From: Pseudomonas uvaldensis
GTDB lineage: Bacteria; Pseudomonadota; Gammaproteobacteria; Pseudomonadales; Pseudomonadaceae
Reading direction: 5' to 3'
Length of the DNA stretch: 64,000 bases
Assembly (NCBI RefSeq): GCF_021271205.1
Contig: NZ_JAIWKS010000002.1
Span: 434,001-498,000, forward strand
The position numbers and the translations under genes were made by a program. Below the pieces are notes generated by a model, which saw only the letters and a program-made list of their open reading frames with translations, made no database searches and was not told where the DNA came from. This document shows, one piece after another, positions 44,146 to 52,757 of this stretch (position 1 is its first letter; every line of letters starts with the position of its first letter).

Positions 44146-45792
44146 ATGCACAACTCTCGATGCTATCCGGGCTTCAAACGTTCGGCCCTGGCTCTCTCGG
44201 CTTGCCTCGCCGGCCTGGCTTCCCAAGCCCAGGCCGCTCAGATCGACCTGGGCGACAGTGACTGGCGCCTGCGCTGGGACAACACCCTCAAGTACAGCCA
44301 GGCCTGGCGGTTGAAAGGGGCCGACGACCGTCTGACCAATGCGCCGACGGCGGGCGGCCTGTACCCCTCGATCCAGAGCCAGGGCGACAGGAATTTCAGT
44401 CGCGGGCTGGTTTCCAACCGGCTGGACCTGTTCAGTGAGATGGACCTGAGCAAGGAAAACTATGGCCTGCGTCTCAGCGGCGCAGCGTGGTATGACGATG
44501 TCTATAACCAGGACACCGACGACAGCGCCAACCCGCACTTTCTCGACGATACCCGCGAGCTGCATGGGCGTGACGCCGAGATACTGGATGCCTTCGTGTT
44601 CCTGCGCGGTAACGTCGGCGATGCGAGCCAGGGGACCGTGCGTCTCGGTCGGCACAGCCTGATCTATGGCGAAAGCCTGTTCTACGGGGGCAACGGCATC
44701 GCCGCCGCCCAGGGGCCCACCGATGTGGTCAAGTTGCTCAGCGTACCGGGCACCCAGTTCAAGGAGATCCTGCGTCCGGTCAATCAGGTATCCGGGCAGC
44801 TGCAGGTTACCCCCCAGTTATCGGTGGGGGCCTACTATCAGTTCGAGTGGGAGCGTTCCAATCTTCCGGGCGCCGGCAGCTACCTGAGTGACAACGACGG
44901 TATCGGCAAGGGTTCAGGCGACTGGACCGAGGTGTTCGGCAACACCACCGTGCATGCCTCCGATATCGAGGCCAGGAACTCGGGGCAGGGCGGCATGCAA
45001 TTGCGCTACAAACCGGAAGGCACCGAGCTGGAGCTGGGCTTCTACGCCGCCAAATACCACGACAAGGCACCGAGTGCGCTGTATGCCTACCTGGACGGGC
45101 CTGCGGCGGCTGCCACGGGACTGCCGATCCTGGGGGCCTACCGCCAGGTCTATGCCGAAGACATCAAGACCGTCGGGGCCAGCTTCTCCACCGCCTACGG
45201 CCCGTTCAACTTCGCCGGCGAAACCTCGGTGCGGTGGGACGCGCCCCTGGTCAGCAACCTGCAAGTGGTCGCGCCCGGCACGGCGGCGGACAACAGCGGG
45301 GACGCCTTGTACGCCAAGGGCAAGACCGCCCACGTCAACCTTTCGACCATTTACCTGCTGCCGCCCAACGCCTTGTGGGACGGTGGCTCGGTACTCGCTG
45401 AGCTGGCCTGGAACCGCACCCTCAGCGTCACTGAGAACCGTGCTGCGCTGGACTCCAACACCACCCGCGACGCCACCGCACTGCGAGTGCTGGCCGAACC
45501 GGCCTATTTCCAGGTGGCTGACGCGCTAGACATCAGCGTGCCGGTGGGGTTTGGCGTGGTTCTCGACGGGCGTTCATCGGCGGTCAGCAAGTCAGGCTTT
45601 GGCAATACCCATGCCGGTGACTGGAGCATCGGCGTCAAGGCCACCTACCTGCAGCGCTGGGACTTCGGCATCAACTACGTGAATTTCTTTGGCAAGACCG
45701 GGGCGGGGCTGCGCGAGGACGGCAATTTCAGCTATGCGCAATCCCTGGCCGACCGCGATTTCGTCTCCATGTACGTGAAAACCACATTCTAA
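44146..45792 (+). CDS. DUF1302 outer-membrane beta-barrel protein
   Basis: A 548-residue protein with a signal peptide (ending SQAQA) and a long beta-barrel-like body of alternating polar and hydrophobic strands, ending in a terminal Phe (YVKTTF) as BAM-assembled barrels do. It begins QIDLGDSDWRLRWDNTLKYS, typical of DUF1302. Members are predicted outer-membrane channels and nearly always sit beside DUF1329. GAGGA before ATG 44146 decides the start. In this operon it is the probable outer-membrane port for a hydrophobic aromatic compound. Confidence 0.87.
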   Translation: MHNSRCYPGFKRSALALSACLAGLASQAQAAQIDLGDSDWRLRWDNTLKYSQAWRLKGADDRLTNAPTAGGLYPSIQSQGDRNFSRGLVSNRLDLFSEMDLSKENYGLRLSGAAWYDDVYNQDTDDSANPHFLDDTRELHGRDAEILDAFVFLRGNVGDASQGTVRLGRHSLIYGESLFYGGNGIAAAQGPTDVVKLLSVPGTQFKEILRPVNQVSGQLQVTPQLSVGAYYQFEWERSNLPGAGSYLSDNDGIGKGSGDWTEVFGNTTVHASDIEARNSGQGGMQLRYKPEGTELELGFYAAKYHDKAPSALYAYLDGPAAAATGLPILGAYRQVYAEDIKTVGASFSTAYGPFNFAGETSVRWDAPLVSNLQVVAPGTAADNSGDALYAKGKTAHVNLSTIYLLPPNALWDGGSVLAELAWNRTLSVTENRAALDSNTTRDATALRVLAEPAYFQVADALDISVPVGFGVVLDGRSSAVSKSGFGNTHAGDWSIGVKATYLQRWDFGINYVNFFGKTGAGLREDGNFSYAQSLADRDFVSMYVKTTF

Positions 45793-45810
45793 TAAGAGGT
45801 TTCATTCTCT

Positions 45811-47172
45811 ATGCAAAACCCATTTTCCTTGCGTATCCCGGCCCTGGCCATTGCCTTGTTGAGCGCCGGCCTCGTGCACGCGGCGGTTTCCCCCGAGCAG
45901 GCCGCACGGCTGAACAAAGACCTAACCCCCCTGGGCGCCGAGCGGGCGGCCAACAAGGACGGCAGTATCCCGGCGTGGACGGGCGGCTACACCCAAGTAC
46001 CCGCCGGTTACAAGAACGGCGACAAACGCGCCGATCCGTTCGCCGCCGAAAAGCCGCTGTACACCGTCAGCGCCGCGAACATGGCGCAATATGCCGACCT
46101 GTTGGCCGATGGCACCAAGGCCTTGATGCAGAAATATCCGGGCTATCGCCTGGACGTCTACCCGACCCACCGCAGTGCCGCTGCCCCGCAGTGGGTGTAT
46201 GACAACACGCTGAAGAACGCGACCCGCGCCACCGTCGAGGTGGAAACCGAGAAAGTCAGCGGCGCCTATGGCGGGATTCCGTTCCCGTTGCCGCAGAACG
46301 GCACCGAGGCGCTGTGGAACTATCGCTTGTCCTGGCAGGGCGCCGACACCTTCTATGCGCCGTTCGATACTTGGCTGATGACCGCTGGCGGCAAGAAAAT
46401 CCAGGCTACACGGGCACGGTTCTGGTACCAGGATCCTTACTATTTCAAAGAGGGGAGCCTGGAAACGTTCAACGGTAAATTCCTGATCGGCAAACTGGCC
46501 ACCGAACTGCCGTCCTCCAAGGCCGGCGAAGGCCTGATGACCCATTGGGATATGGACCCAGGCAAACGTGCAGCCTGGCAGTACCTGGTGGGCCAGCGTC
46601 GGGTACGGCGCGCGCCAAATATCGCCTACGACACCCCGGACTTCGTCACCTCCGGCGTCGGTTTCTTCGACGAGGCGTTCATGATCTTCGGCCCGACCGA
46701 CCGCTACGACCTGAAGCTGGAAGGCAAGAAAGAGTTGCTGGTGCCTTATAACAACAACCGTTCGGCGGCGGCCAAGAGCGACGACCTGGTCAAGCCGGGC
46801 TTCCTGAACCCCGATCTGGTGCGCTGGGAAAAACACCGGGTCTGGGTGGTGAATGCCACTCTGCGCGAAGGCAAGCGTCACGTGGTGCCCAAGCGCACCT
46901 ATTACCTGGATGAGGATTCCTGGCAAGTGCTGCTGGTCGATGGCTATGACGCCCAAGGCAAGCTGGGACGGCATAACTACTCGCTGACACTGCTGGCCCC
47001 CGAGATGCCGGTGCTGACCGCCCAAATGCAGTGGGGCAGCTACAACCTGGAGACCGGCGCCTACTTCCTGAACTCGTCGGCCAACGATCTGGACGTGCAA
47101 TACCAGAGTTATCCGCGGCCGCCGGCGTCGTTCTTCACGCCGGATGCGATGGCCAACGACAGTCTGCGCTAA
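45811..47172 (+). CDS. DUF1329 periplasmic/outer-membrane-associated protein
   Basis: A 453-residue exported protein (signal peptide to about residue 24, RIPALAIALLSAGLVHA). DUF1329 markers include LTPLGAERAANKDGSIPAWTGG after the signal, RTYYLDEDSWQVLLVDGYD, and the ending with YQSYPRPPASFFTPDAM. DUF1329 proteins pair with DUF1302 barrels, and their shape may resemble LolA/LolB-type lipid carriers, which is to be tested. Here it would shuttle hydrophobic substrate between barrel and permease. 18 bases separate it from the DUF1302 gene. Confidence 0.88.
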   Translation: MQNPFSLRIPALAIALLSAGLVHAAVSPEQAARLNKDLTPLGAERAANKDGSIPAWTGGYTQVPAGYKNGDKRADPFAAEKPLYTVSAANMAQYADLLADGTKALMQKYPGYRLDVYPTHRSAAAPQWVYDNTLKNATRATVEVETEKVSGAYGGIPFPLPQNGTEALWNYRLSWQGADTFYAPFDTWLMTAGGKKIQATRARFWYQDPYYFKEGSLETFNGKFLIGKLATELPSSKAGEGLMTHWDMDPGKRAAWQYLVGQRRVRRAPNIAYDTPDFVTSGVGFFDEAFMIFGPTDRYDLKLEGKKELLVPYNNNRSAAAKSDDLVKPGFLNPDLVRWEKHRVWVVNATLREGKRHVVPKRTYYLDEDSWQVLLVDGYDAQGKLGRHNYSLTLLAPEMPVLTAQMQWGSYNLETGAYFLNSSANDLDVQYQSYPRPPASFFTPDAMANDSLR

Positions 47173-47183
47173 GACGTTGAACC

Positions 47184-47210
47184 ACGCGCCGGGCACGAGC
47201 ATCGGCGCGT
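47184..47210 (+). promoter_or_regulatory. Hairpin inside the transport operon
   Basis: ACGCGCCG and CGGCGCGT are perfect 8-base arms with an 11-base loop, just after the DUF1329 stop. Without a T-tract it may be a partial terminator or an mRNA-stabilising stem that lowers expression of the two downstream genes. Confidence 0.45.
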
Positions 47211-47246
47211 TGGGTATGGATCAATTCATGGGCGGTTGGAGCGGGC

Positions 47247-48326
47247 ATGATCGGTAATTTTTCATTCAGACGGGCACTGTCGGCGGCCCTGTTGCTGATG
47301 TTTTCGCTGGCGCCCGGCTGGGCCGCGGCCAATCCACGGATTGCGTTGCTCGACCAGCCAGCCATGCAGAGCGCCAAGGCCAGCCATGCCGTGTTGCTGG
47401 CGGTGGCCCGCGCAGGTGAACGGCTGGTGGCGGTGGGCGAGCGTGGCATCGTTCTGCTCTCCGACGACTCCGGGACGACGTGGCGTCAGGCGCAGGTGCC
47501 GGTCAGCGTCAGCCTGACGGCTGTGCAATTCGTCTCGGCCCAACAGGGCTGGGCAGTCGGTCATATGGGCGTGGTGCTGCGCAGTACGGACGGCGGCGAA
47601 ACCTGGAGCAAGCAACTCGATGGCAACGCCGCTGCGCAGCTGGCGCTGGTGTCGGCTCGACAAGACGGCGACGCCAAGCGCCTGAGCGATGCCGAGCGGC
47701 TGGTGGCCGACGGCCCTGACAAGCCATTTCTCGACCTGTATTTCAGCGACCCTCGTAACGGTTACGTCGTGGGGGCCTATGGGCTGATCCTGCGCACCGA
47801 GGACGGTGGCCAAAGCTGGCAGCCCTGGATGCAACAGGTGGACAACCCCGAGGACCTGAACCTGTATGGCATTCGCGCAGCCGGCAATGCGCTGTTCATG
47901 GTGGGCGAGCGGGGCTTGCTGCTGCGCTCCAACGATAACGGGCACAGTTTCCAGGCGCTCGAGTCTCCCTATGCGGGCAGCTTCTTCGGCGTGCAAGGCA
48001 ATGCTCGCGGCGAGCTGGTGGCGTTCGGTCTGCGTGGCAACGTTTTCTGGTCGGGTGATCAGGGCGCCAGTTGGCGCCCCCTGCAAACCGGCCTGGAAGT
48101 GGCTTTATCGGCCGCGACGCCCTTGCCGGACGGAGCGCTGGTGCTGGCCAGTCAGGCAGGAGACCTGTTGCTCAGCGCGGGCAGGGGAGGCCGTTTTCGA
48201 TCCCTGTCCGCGCCGGTCGGCACCTCCATTGCCGGCCTGGTGGCGGCCCCCGACGGCAGCTTGATCTGCGTCGGACTGGGCGGTGTGATCCGCCTCAATC
48301 CCGATCTTTTCTCGGCGCAACGCTGA
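47247..48326 (+). CDS. Ycf48/BNR-like beta-propeller protein
   Basis: A 359-residue exported protein (signal peptide ending PGWAAA) with BNR/Asp-box-type repeats: LLSDDSGTTW, LRSTDGGETW, LRTEDGGQSW, LRSNDNGHSF, FWSGDQGASW. This is the photosystem-II assembly factor Ycf48-like propeller found in non-photosynthetic bacteria next to MMPL permeases. It is likely periplasmic, probably an adaptor or substrate-docking part of the RND unit. 43 bases separate it from the permease gene. Confidence 0.88.
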   Translation: MIGNFSFRRALSAALLLMFSLAPGWAAANPRIALLDQPAMQSAKASHAVLLAVARAGERLVAVGERGIVLLSDDSGTTWRQAQVPVSVSLTAVQFVSAQQGWAVGHMGVVLRSTDGGETWSKQLDGNAAAQLALVSARQDGDAKRLSDAERLVADGPDKPFLDLYFSDPRNGYVVGAYGLILRTEDGGQSWQPWMQQVDNPEDLNLYGIRAAGNALFMVGERGLLLRSNDNGHSFQALESPYAGSFFGVQGNARGELVAFGLRGNVFWSGDQGASWRPLQTGLEVALSAATPLPDGALVLASQAGDLLLSAGRGGRFRSLSAPVGTSIAGLVAAPDGSLICVGLGGVIRLNPDLFSAQR

Positions 48327-48369
48327 AATCACTTGCCTGTGCCCTAGCGGGCCGTATGCGGAGCATGAC

Positions 48370-50805
48370 GTGAATATCCCTAATCTCTCCCTCGAACAGC
48401 AAGTCGTGATCGCCCGCCTGGAAGACTTCGATCCGCGCTCCGGCAACCTGGGTGAACGCGCCATCTTCAATCACAGACCGTGGGTCATTCTGTTGTGCCT
48501 GCTGGTCACCCTGGTGTTGGGCTACCAAGCCAGCAAGATCGGCCTCAATGCCAGTTTCGAAAAGACGATCCCGACCTCCCATCCCTACGTTGCCAATTTC
48601 CTGGAGCAGCGCAGTGACCTGAGCGGCCTCGGCAACTCGATTCGTATTGCCGTGGCCGTCAAGGACGGCAGCATTTTCGACAAGGACTACCTGGATGTCC
48701 TGGCCAGGCTCAACGATGAAATCTATCTGCTGCCGGGGGTCGACAAACCCTACATGAAGTCCCTGTGGACGCCGACCACGCGCTGGACAGCCGTGACCGA
48801 AGAGGGGCTCGATGGCGGCACGGTGATTCCGGATACCTACGACGGTTCGCCGGCCAGCCTGGAGGAGGTGCGCACCAACGTGGCGCGTTCCGGTGAGATC
48901 GGGCAGCTGGTGGCTGGCAACTTCCAGTCCAGCGTGATCTTCGTGCCACTGCTGGAGATCAACCCGGCCACCGGCAAGGCGTTGGACGCCGGCGAGTTCT
49001 CCCGGCAACTGGAGGCCCTGCGCGACAAATACCAGAACGAGCGGATCCAGATCCACATCACCGGCTTCACCAAAATCATTGGCGACCTGATCGCCGGGTT
49101 GGCGCAGGTCATGCTGTTCTTCGTCATCGCAGTGGTGGTCACCGTGGCGGTGCTTTACTGGTACACCCGTTGCGCCCGCAGCACGGCATTGGTAGTGCTG
49201 TGTTCGCTGGTGGCGGTGCTCTGGCAGATCGGTTTGCTGGCGACCCTCGGTTATGACCTGGACCCATACTCGGCGCTGGTGCCTTTTCTGGTGTTCGCCA
49301 TCGGCATGAGCCATGGCGCGCAGAAGATGAACGGTATCATGCAGGACATCGGTCGCGGCACGCACCGGGTGGTCGCTGCCCGTTATACCTTCCGCCGCCT
49401 GTTCGCCGCTGGCATGACCGCGCTGCTCTGCGATGCGGTGGGGTTTGCCGTGCTGATCGTGATCAAGATTCAGGTCATCCAGGATCTGGCGATCACTGCC
49501 AGCATCGGCGTGGCGGTGCTGATTTTCACCAACCTGATCCTGTTACCGATCCTGCTTAGCCACATCGGCGTAGGAGCCAAGGCCGCAGCACGCAGCCTGC
49601 GGGCGGAAACCGCCGAGTTGACCGCCAGCGTCAAGCATCCGCTGTGGCGTTTTCTGGATCTGTTCACCCGACGCCCCTGGGCCTGTGGCGCCTGTCTGGT
49701 GGCGTTGGCGCTGGCGGCGGGCGGATTCGCCATCAGCCTGCACCTGAAGGTCGGTGATCTCGATCCCGGTGCCCCGGAGTTGCGCCCTGACTCGCGATAC
49801 AACCGCGATGCCGCCTTCATGACGCAAAACTATGCGGCCAGTTCGGACATTTTCGTGGTCATGGTGAAAACCCCGGAGGACCAGTGTACCCGTTATCCGA
49901 CCCTGGCCGCTGTGGACGCCCTGGCCTGGCAACTGGAGCAACTGCCCGGGGTGGAATCCACCAACTCTATGGCGGCCCTGAGCAAGATAGCCGCCGCCGG
50001 TTATAACGAGGGTAACTTCAAGTGGTACGAGCTGATTCCCAACGATGGCGCCCTGGGTGCGGTGCAGACCCGTGCGCCACGGGAGCTGTTCAACCAGGGA
50101 TGCTCACTGCTCTCGCTCTACGTGTACCTGGCCGACCACAAGGCCGACACGTTGCAACGGGTGGTCGAGGCCAGCGAAGCCTTCATCGCCAGACAGCATT
50201 TGCCGCAGGTGAAGTTCATGCTCGCGGCCGGCAGCGCCGGGATCGAGGCGGCCACCAACATCGTGGTGAAAAAGGCCATGCGCGAAATGCTGTTCTGGGT
50301 CTATGGCGCGGTGATCCTGCTGTGCTGGGTGACCTTCCGTTCATGGCGGGCTGTACTGGCGGCGGTGCTGCCGCTGGTGCTCACGTCGATTCTCTGTGAG
50401 GCACTGATGGTTGGCCTGGGTATGGGCGTCAAGGTCGCCACCTTGCCGGTGATCGCCCTCGGCGTTGGAATCGGCGTCGACTACGCACTCTACGTGCTGA
50501 GCATCATCCTGGCCCACATGCGCGCTGGCGCCTCGCTGTCCGAGGCTTATTACCGCGCCTTGCTGTTCACTGGCAAGGTGGTGCTATTGACGGGCATCAC
50601 CCTGGCCATTGCAGTGGCGACCTGGGCCTGGTCGCCGATCAAATTCCAGGCCGACATGGGCATCCTGCTGGCGTTCATGTTCCTGGTGAACATGCTCGGC
50701 GCCCTGATCCTGTTGCCTGCGCTGGCGTACTTCCTGCTGCCCGAGCGGCTCTTCGCAAAAAAGCCTGAGGGCTGCAGGGTGATGCGTCCGGTCGGGGAGG
50801 GTTGA
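48370..50805 (+). CDS. MMPL/RND-family permease (HAE3-like)
   Basis: An 811-residue inner-membrane transporter with the RND duplicate layout: one helix, large periplasmic domain (about 60-220), five helices (about 225-400), then helix, second periplasmic domain (about 450-630) and five helices. Features such as GFTKIIGDLIAGLAQVMLFF and PVIALGVGIGVDYALYVLSIIL match the MMPL/HpnN-like branch that moves hydrophobic molecules. GTG start at 48370. There is no separate membrane-fusion protein; the propeller, DUF1329 and DUF1302 proteins may replace it. The direction of transport is unknown. Confidence 0.9.
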   Translation: MNIPNLSLEQQVVIARLEDFDPRSGNLGERAIFNHRPWVILLCLLVTLVLGYQASKIGLNASFEKTIPTSHPYVANFLEQRSDLSGLGNSIRIAVAVKDGSIFDKDYLDVLARLNDEIYLLPGVDKPYMKSLWTPTTRWTAVTEEGLDGGTVIPDTYDGSPASLEEVRTNVARSGEIGQLVAGNFQSSVIFVPLLEINPATGKALDAGEFSRQLEALRDKYQNERIQIHITGFTKIIGDLIAGLAQVMLFFVIAVVVTVAVLYWYTRCARSTALVVLCSLVAVLWQIGLLATLGYDLDPYSALVPFLVFAIGMSHGAQKMNGIMQDIGRGTHRVVAARYTFRRLFAAGMTALLCDAVGFAVLIVIKIQVIQDLAITASIGVAVLIFTNLILLPILLSHIGVGAKAAARSLRAETAELTASVKHPLWRFLDLFTRRPWACGACLVALALAAGGFAISLHLKVGDLDPGAPELRPDSRYNRDAAFMTQNYAASSDIFVVMVKTPEDQCTRYPTLAAVDALAWQLEQLPGVESTNSMAALSKIAAAGYNEGNFKWYELIPNDGALGAVQTRAPRELFNQGCSLLSLYVYLADHKADTLQRVVEASEAFIARQHLPQVKFMLAAGSAGIEAATNIVVKKAMREMLFWVYGAVILLCWVTFRSWRAVLAAVLPLVLTSILCEALMVGLGMGVKVATLPVIALGVGIGVDYALYVLSIILAHMRAGASLSEAYYRALLFTGKVVLLTGITLAIAVATWAWSPIKFQADMGILLAFMFLVNMLGALILLPALAYFLLPERLFAKKPEGCRVMRPVGEG

Positions 50806-50876
50806 ACATGGGGCCGCCGTCGTTGTGGGACTCGGGATTCGACCAAGAGGTCCGGACATCCGTGAAACGACAGCCA

Positions 50877-51335
50877 TTATTCTTGACCCAACCAGCCAAG
50901 CGTCAACGCAGCGAGCAGGAGATAGCGACTGGCCTTGGCCAGCGTAACGATCAATACGAAGCGCCAGAAGGGTTCGCGCAGGACTCCGGCGATCATGGTG
51001 ATTGGATCGCCGATGATCGGTACCCAACTGAGCAACAGTGACCAGCGACCATAGCGCTGATAGGCACGCTGGGCTTTCTCCAGCTTGGCTTCGCTGACCG
51101 GGAACCAGCGTTTGTGCCGATAATGCTCGATAGAGCGGCCCAACAGCCAATTGAGCACCGAACCTAGCACGTTGCCGGTGACAGCCACCGCCAGCAGGGC
51201 CCAGGTCGCGTACTGGCCGGTCAGTAGCAACCCGACCAGTACCGCTTCGGACTGCATGGGCAACAGCGTGGCGGCTCCCATGGCGGCGAAGAACAGGCCG
51301 AAATAGCCGGATACGGCCCACATCAGGTCAGGCAT
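50877..51335 (-). CDS. YqaA/DedA-like small membrane protein
   Basis: A 152-residue membrane protein of the YqaA (SNARE-associated/DedA-like) family: FGLFFAAMGAATLLPMQSEAVLVGLL at the N-terminus, TGNVLGSVLNWLLGR and the reentrant motif RYGRWSLLLSWVPIIGDPITMIAGVLR. YqaA members are linked to envelope lipid handling. ATG 51335 is preferred; the ribosome site is weak, so a start at 51323 is possible. It converges with the MMPL gene. Confidence 0.88.
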   Translation of the reverse strand: MPDLMWAVSGYFGLFFAAMGAATLLPMQSEAVLVGLLLTGQYATWALLAVAVTGNVLGSVLNWLLGRSIEHYRHKRWFPVSEAKLEKAQRAYQRYGRWSLLLSWVPIIGDPITMIAGVLREPFWRFVLIVTLAKASRYLLLAALTLGWLGQE

Positions 51336-51507
51336 TGAGTCCGATCCAGCCACGGACGCTGTTAAAGGGGCATGGGTACCATTCTTGGAACACTGAGCAC
51401 ACATCCTGGCAAAATTTCAGAGTACCCGGTCTTTGCCTATTCGCTAAGCGTTGGCTAGTGTTCTTTGCAACGGCAAGGACGACCCGCGACCGCGACGGAA
51501 TTCAATC

Positions 51508-52287
51508 ATGACCGAGCACTTCTCAAGTCAAACGTTCAAATCCATCAGCTGCGCCGAATGCCGCGACCATGGGGCGCTCGGGTTTGAATTCACCATGGCG
51601 TTCCAGCCCATTTTCAATGTCAGGACCGGCGCAACGTTTGCCTACGAAGCCCTGGTGAGAGGGGTTAATGGCGAATCGGCCGGCTATATTCTGAGCAGGG
51701 TGAATGACGGCAATCGGTACCGGTTCGACCAGGCGTGTCGCGTCAAGGCCATCGAAGAGGCGGCCAGGTTGGGTATGCTGGATATTCCGGATTGCCTGTT
51801 GAGTATCAACTTCCTGCCAAACGCTGTGTATCGCGCCGAAACCTGTATTCGCGCCACCCTGGAAGCTGCGCGGCTGACCAACTTCCCTCCGCAAAGGCTC
51901 ATGTTCGAAGTGACCGAGGGGGAGAGGGTGGACGATCCCGAACACCTCAAGTCCATCTTCACGGAATACGCACGCCAGGGTTTCACCACTGCGATCGATG
52001 ATTTCGGTTCAGGCTATTCGGGCCTCAATCTGTTGGCCATGTTCCAACCCCACGTCATGAAGATCGACATGGCGCTGACCCGTACCATCGACCAGGATCA
52101 GGTCAAGCAAGCCATCGTCGAGGGTATCATCCTGGTTGCGAAGCGCCTGGGAATCACTGTGATAGCCGAAGGTGTCGAGACCCGCGAGGAAAGTGCTGCG
52201 CTTCTGAACCTGGGTGTCGAGTTGATGCAAGGCTATCTCTATGCGCGACCGGAAGTTGGCCGCCTACCCATCGGCGTTTTTGATTGA
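51508..52287 (+). CDS. Stand-alone EAL-domain c-di-GMP phosphodiesterase
   Basis: A 259-residue EAL protein without other domains. Catalytic features are intact: EAL at 47-49 (FAYEALVRG), the Asn motif in SINFLPN, EVTEGE, DDFGSGYSG, the Lys in HVMKIDMAL and EGVETREE. It is therefore probably able to hydrolyse c-di-GMP. Two cysteines (CAEC) sit in the N-terminal tail. Its 3' end overlaps the receiver-only gene on the other strand by 24 bases. Upstream is a 172-base divergent region. Confidence 0.93.
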   Translation: MTEHFSSQTFKSISCAECRDHGALGFEFTMAFQPIFNVRTGATFAYEALVRGVNGESAGYILSRVNDGNRYRFDQACRVKAIEEAARLGMLDIPDCLLSINFLPNAVYRAETCIRATLEAARLTNFPPQRLMFEVTEGERVDDPEHLKSIFTEYARQGFTTAIDDFGSGYSGLNLLAMFQPHVMKIDMALTRTIDQDQVKQAIVEGIILVAKRLGITVIAEGVETREESAALLNLGVELMQGYLYARPEVGRLPIGVFD

Positions 52288-52656
52288 GCGGGCCAACGCA
52301 TCTTCGACGCAGTCGAGAATCGCCTGGCCGTTGAAAGGCTTCACGAGAAAGCCGATGGCCCCTCGATCAATAGCCTGATTGCGAACTGATACTTCAGCGT
52401 GGGCCGTCATGAAAATGACTGGAAATGTATAGCCAAGATTGGTGAGTTTATTCTGTAGTTCCAAGCCGCCGATGCCCGGCATATGGATATCAGTCATCAG
52501 GCAGTCGGTTTTGTCGACGTCCTCGGATGCCAGAAAATCCTCTGCACAGGCAAATAGTTGTGCTTTGTAGCCTACGGATCGCAATAAACTATCAATAGAG
52601 GCCAAAAGTGCATCATCGTCGTCGACGACGGCGATCAGGGGTATAGATATGGGCAC
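52264..52656 (-). CDS. Receiver-only response regulator (FixJ-type receiver)
   Basis: A 130-residue protein consisting of one receiver domain: acidic pocket AVVDDDDALL, phospho-acceptor Asp56 (MTDIHMPGIGG), Thr in FMTAHAEVSV and Lys in FLVKPFNG. The sequence resembles FixJ-family receivers (ACAEDFLAS), but the LuxR-type DNA-binding half is absent, so output must be by protein contact or phosphate relay. GTG start at 52656 with GAGG nine bases upstream. The histidine kinase gene lies 101 bases upstream on the same strand and is the natural partner. Confidence 0.87.
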   Translation of the reverse strand: MPISIPLIAVVDDDDALLASIDSLLRSVGYKAQLFACAEDFLASEDVDKTDCLMTDIHMPGIGGLELQNKLTNLGYTFPVIFMTAHAEVSVRNQAIDRGAIGFLVKPFNGQAILDCVEDALARSIKNADG

Positions 52657-52757
52657 GCAAATGCACCTCGGTGAGCAAGGGAACTCAAGCTATATCAATA
52701 GACTAGATGCAAAACTCTTTCACGGAAATGATACACAGGTATATCAATGGCCCTGAG

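Noticed and set aside
50806..50876. Whether the gap between the MMPL and YqaA genes holds a terminator or small RNA.
   Set aside because: I see no stem with a T-run or other structure there.
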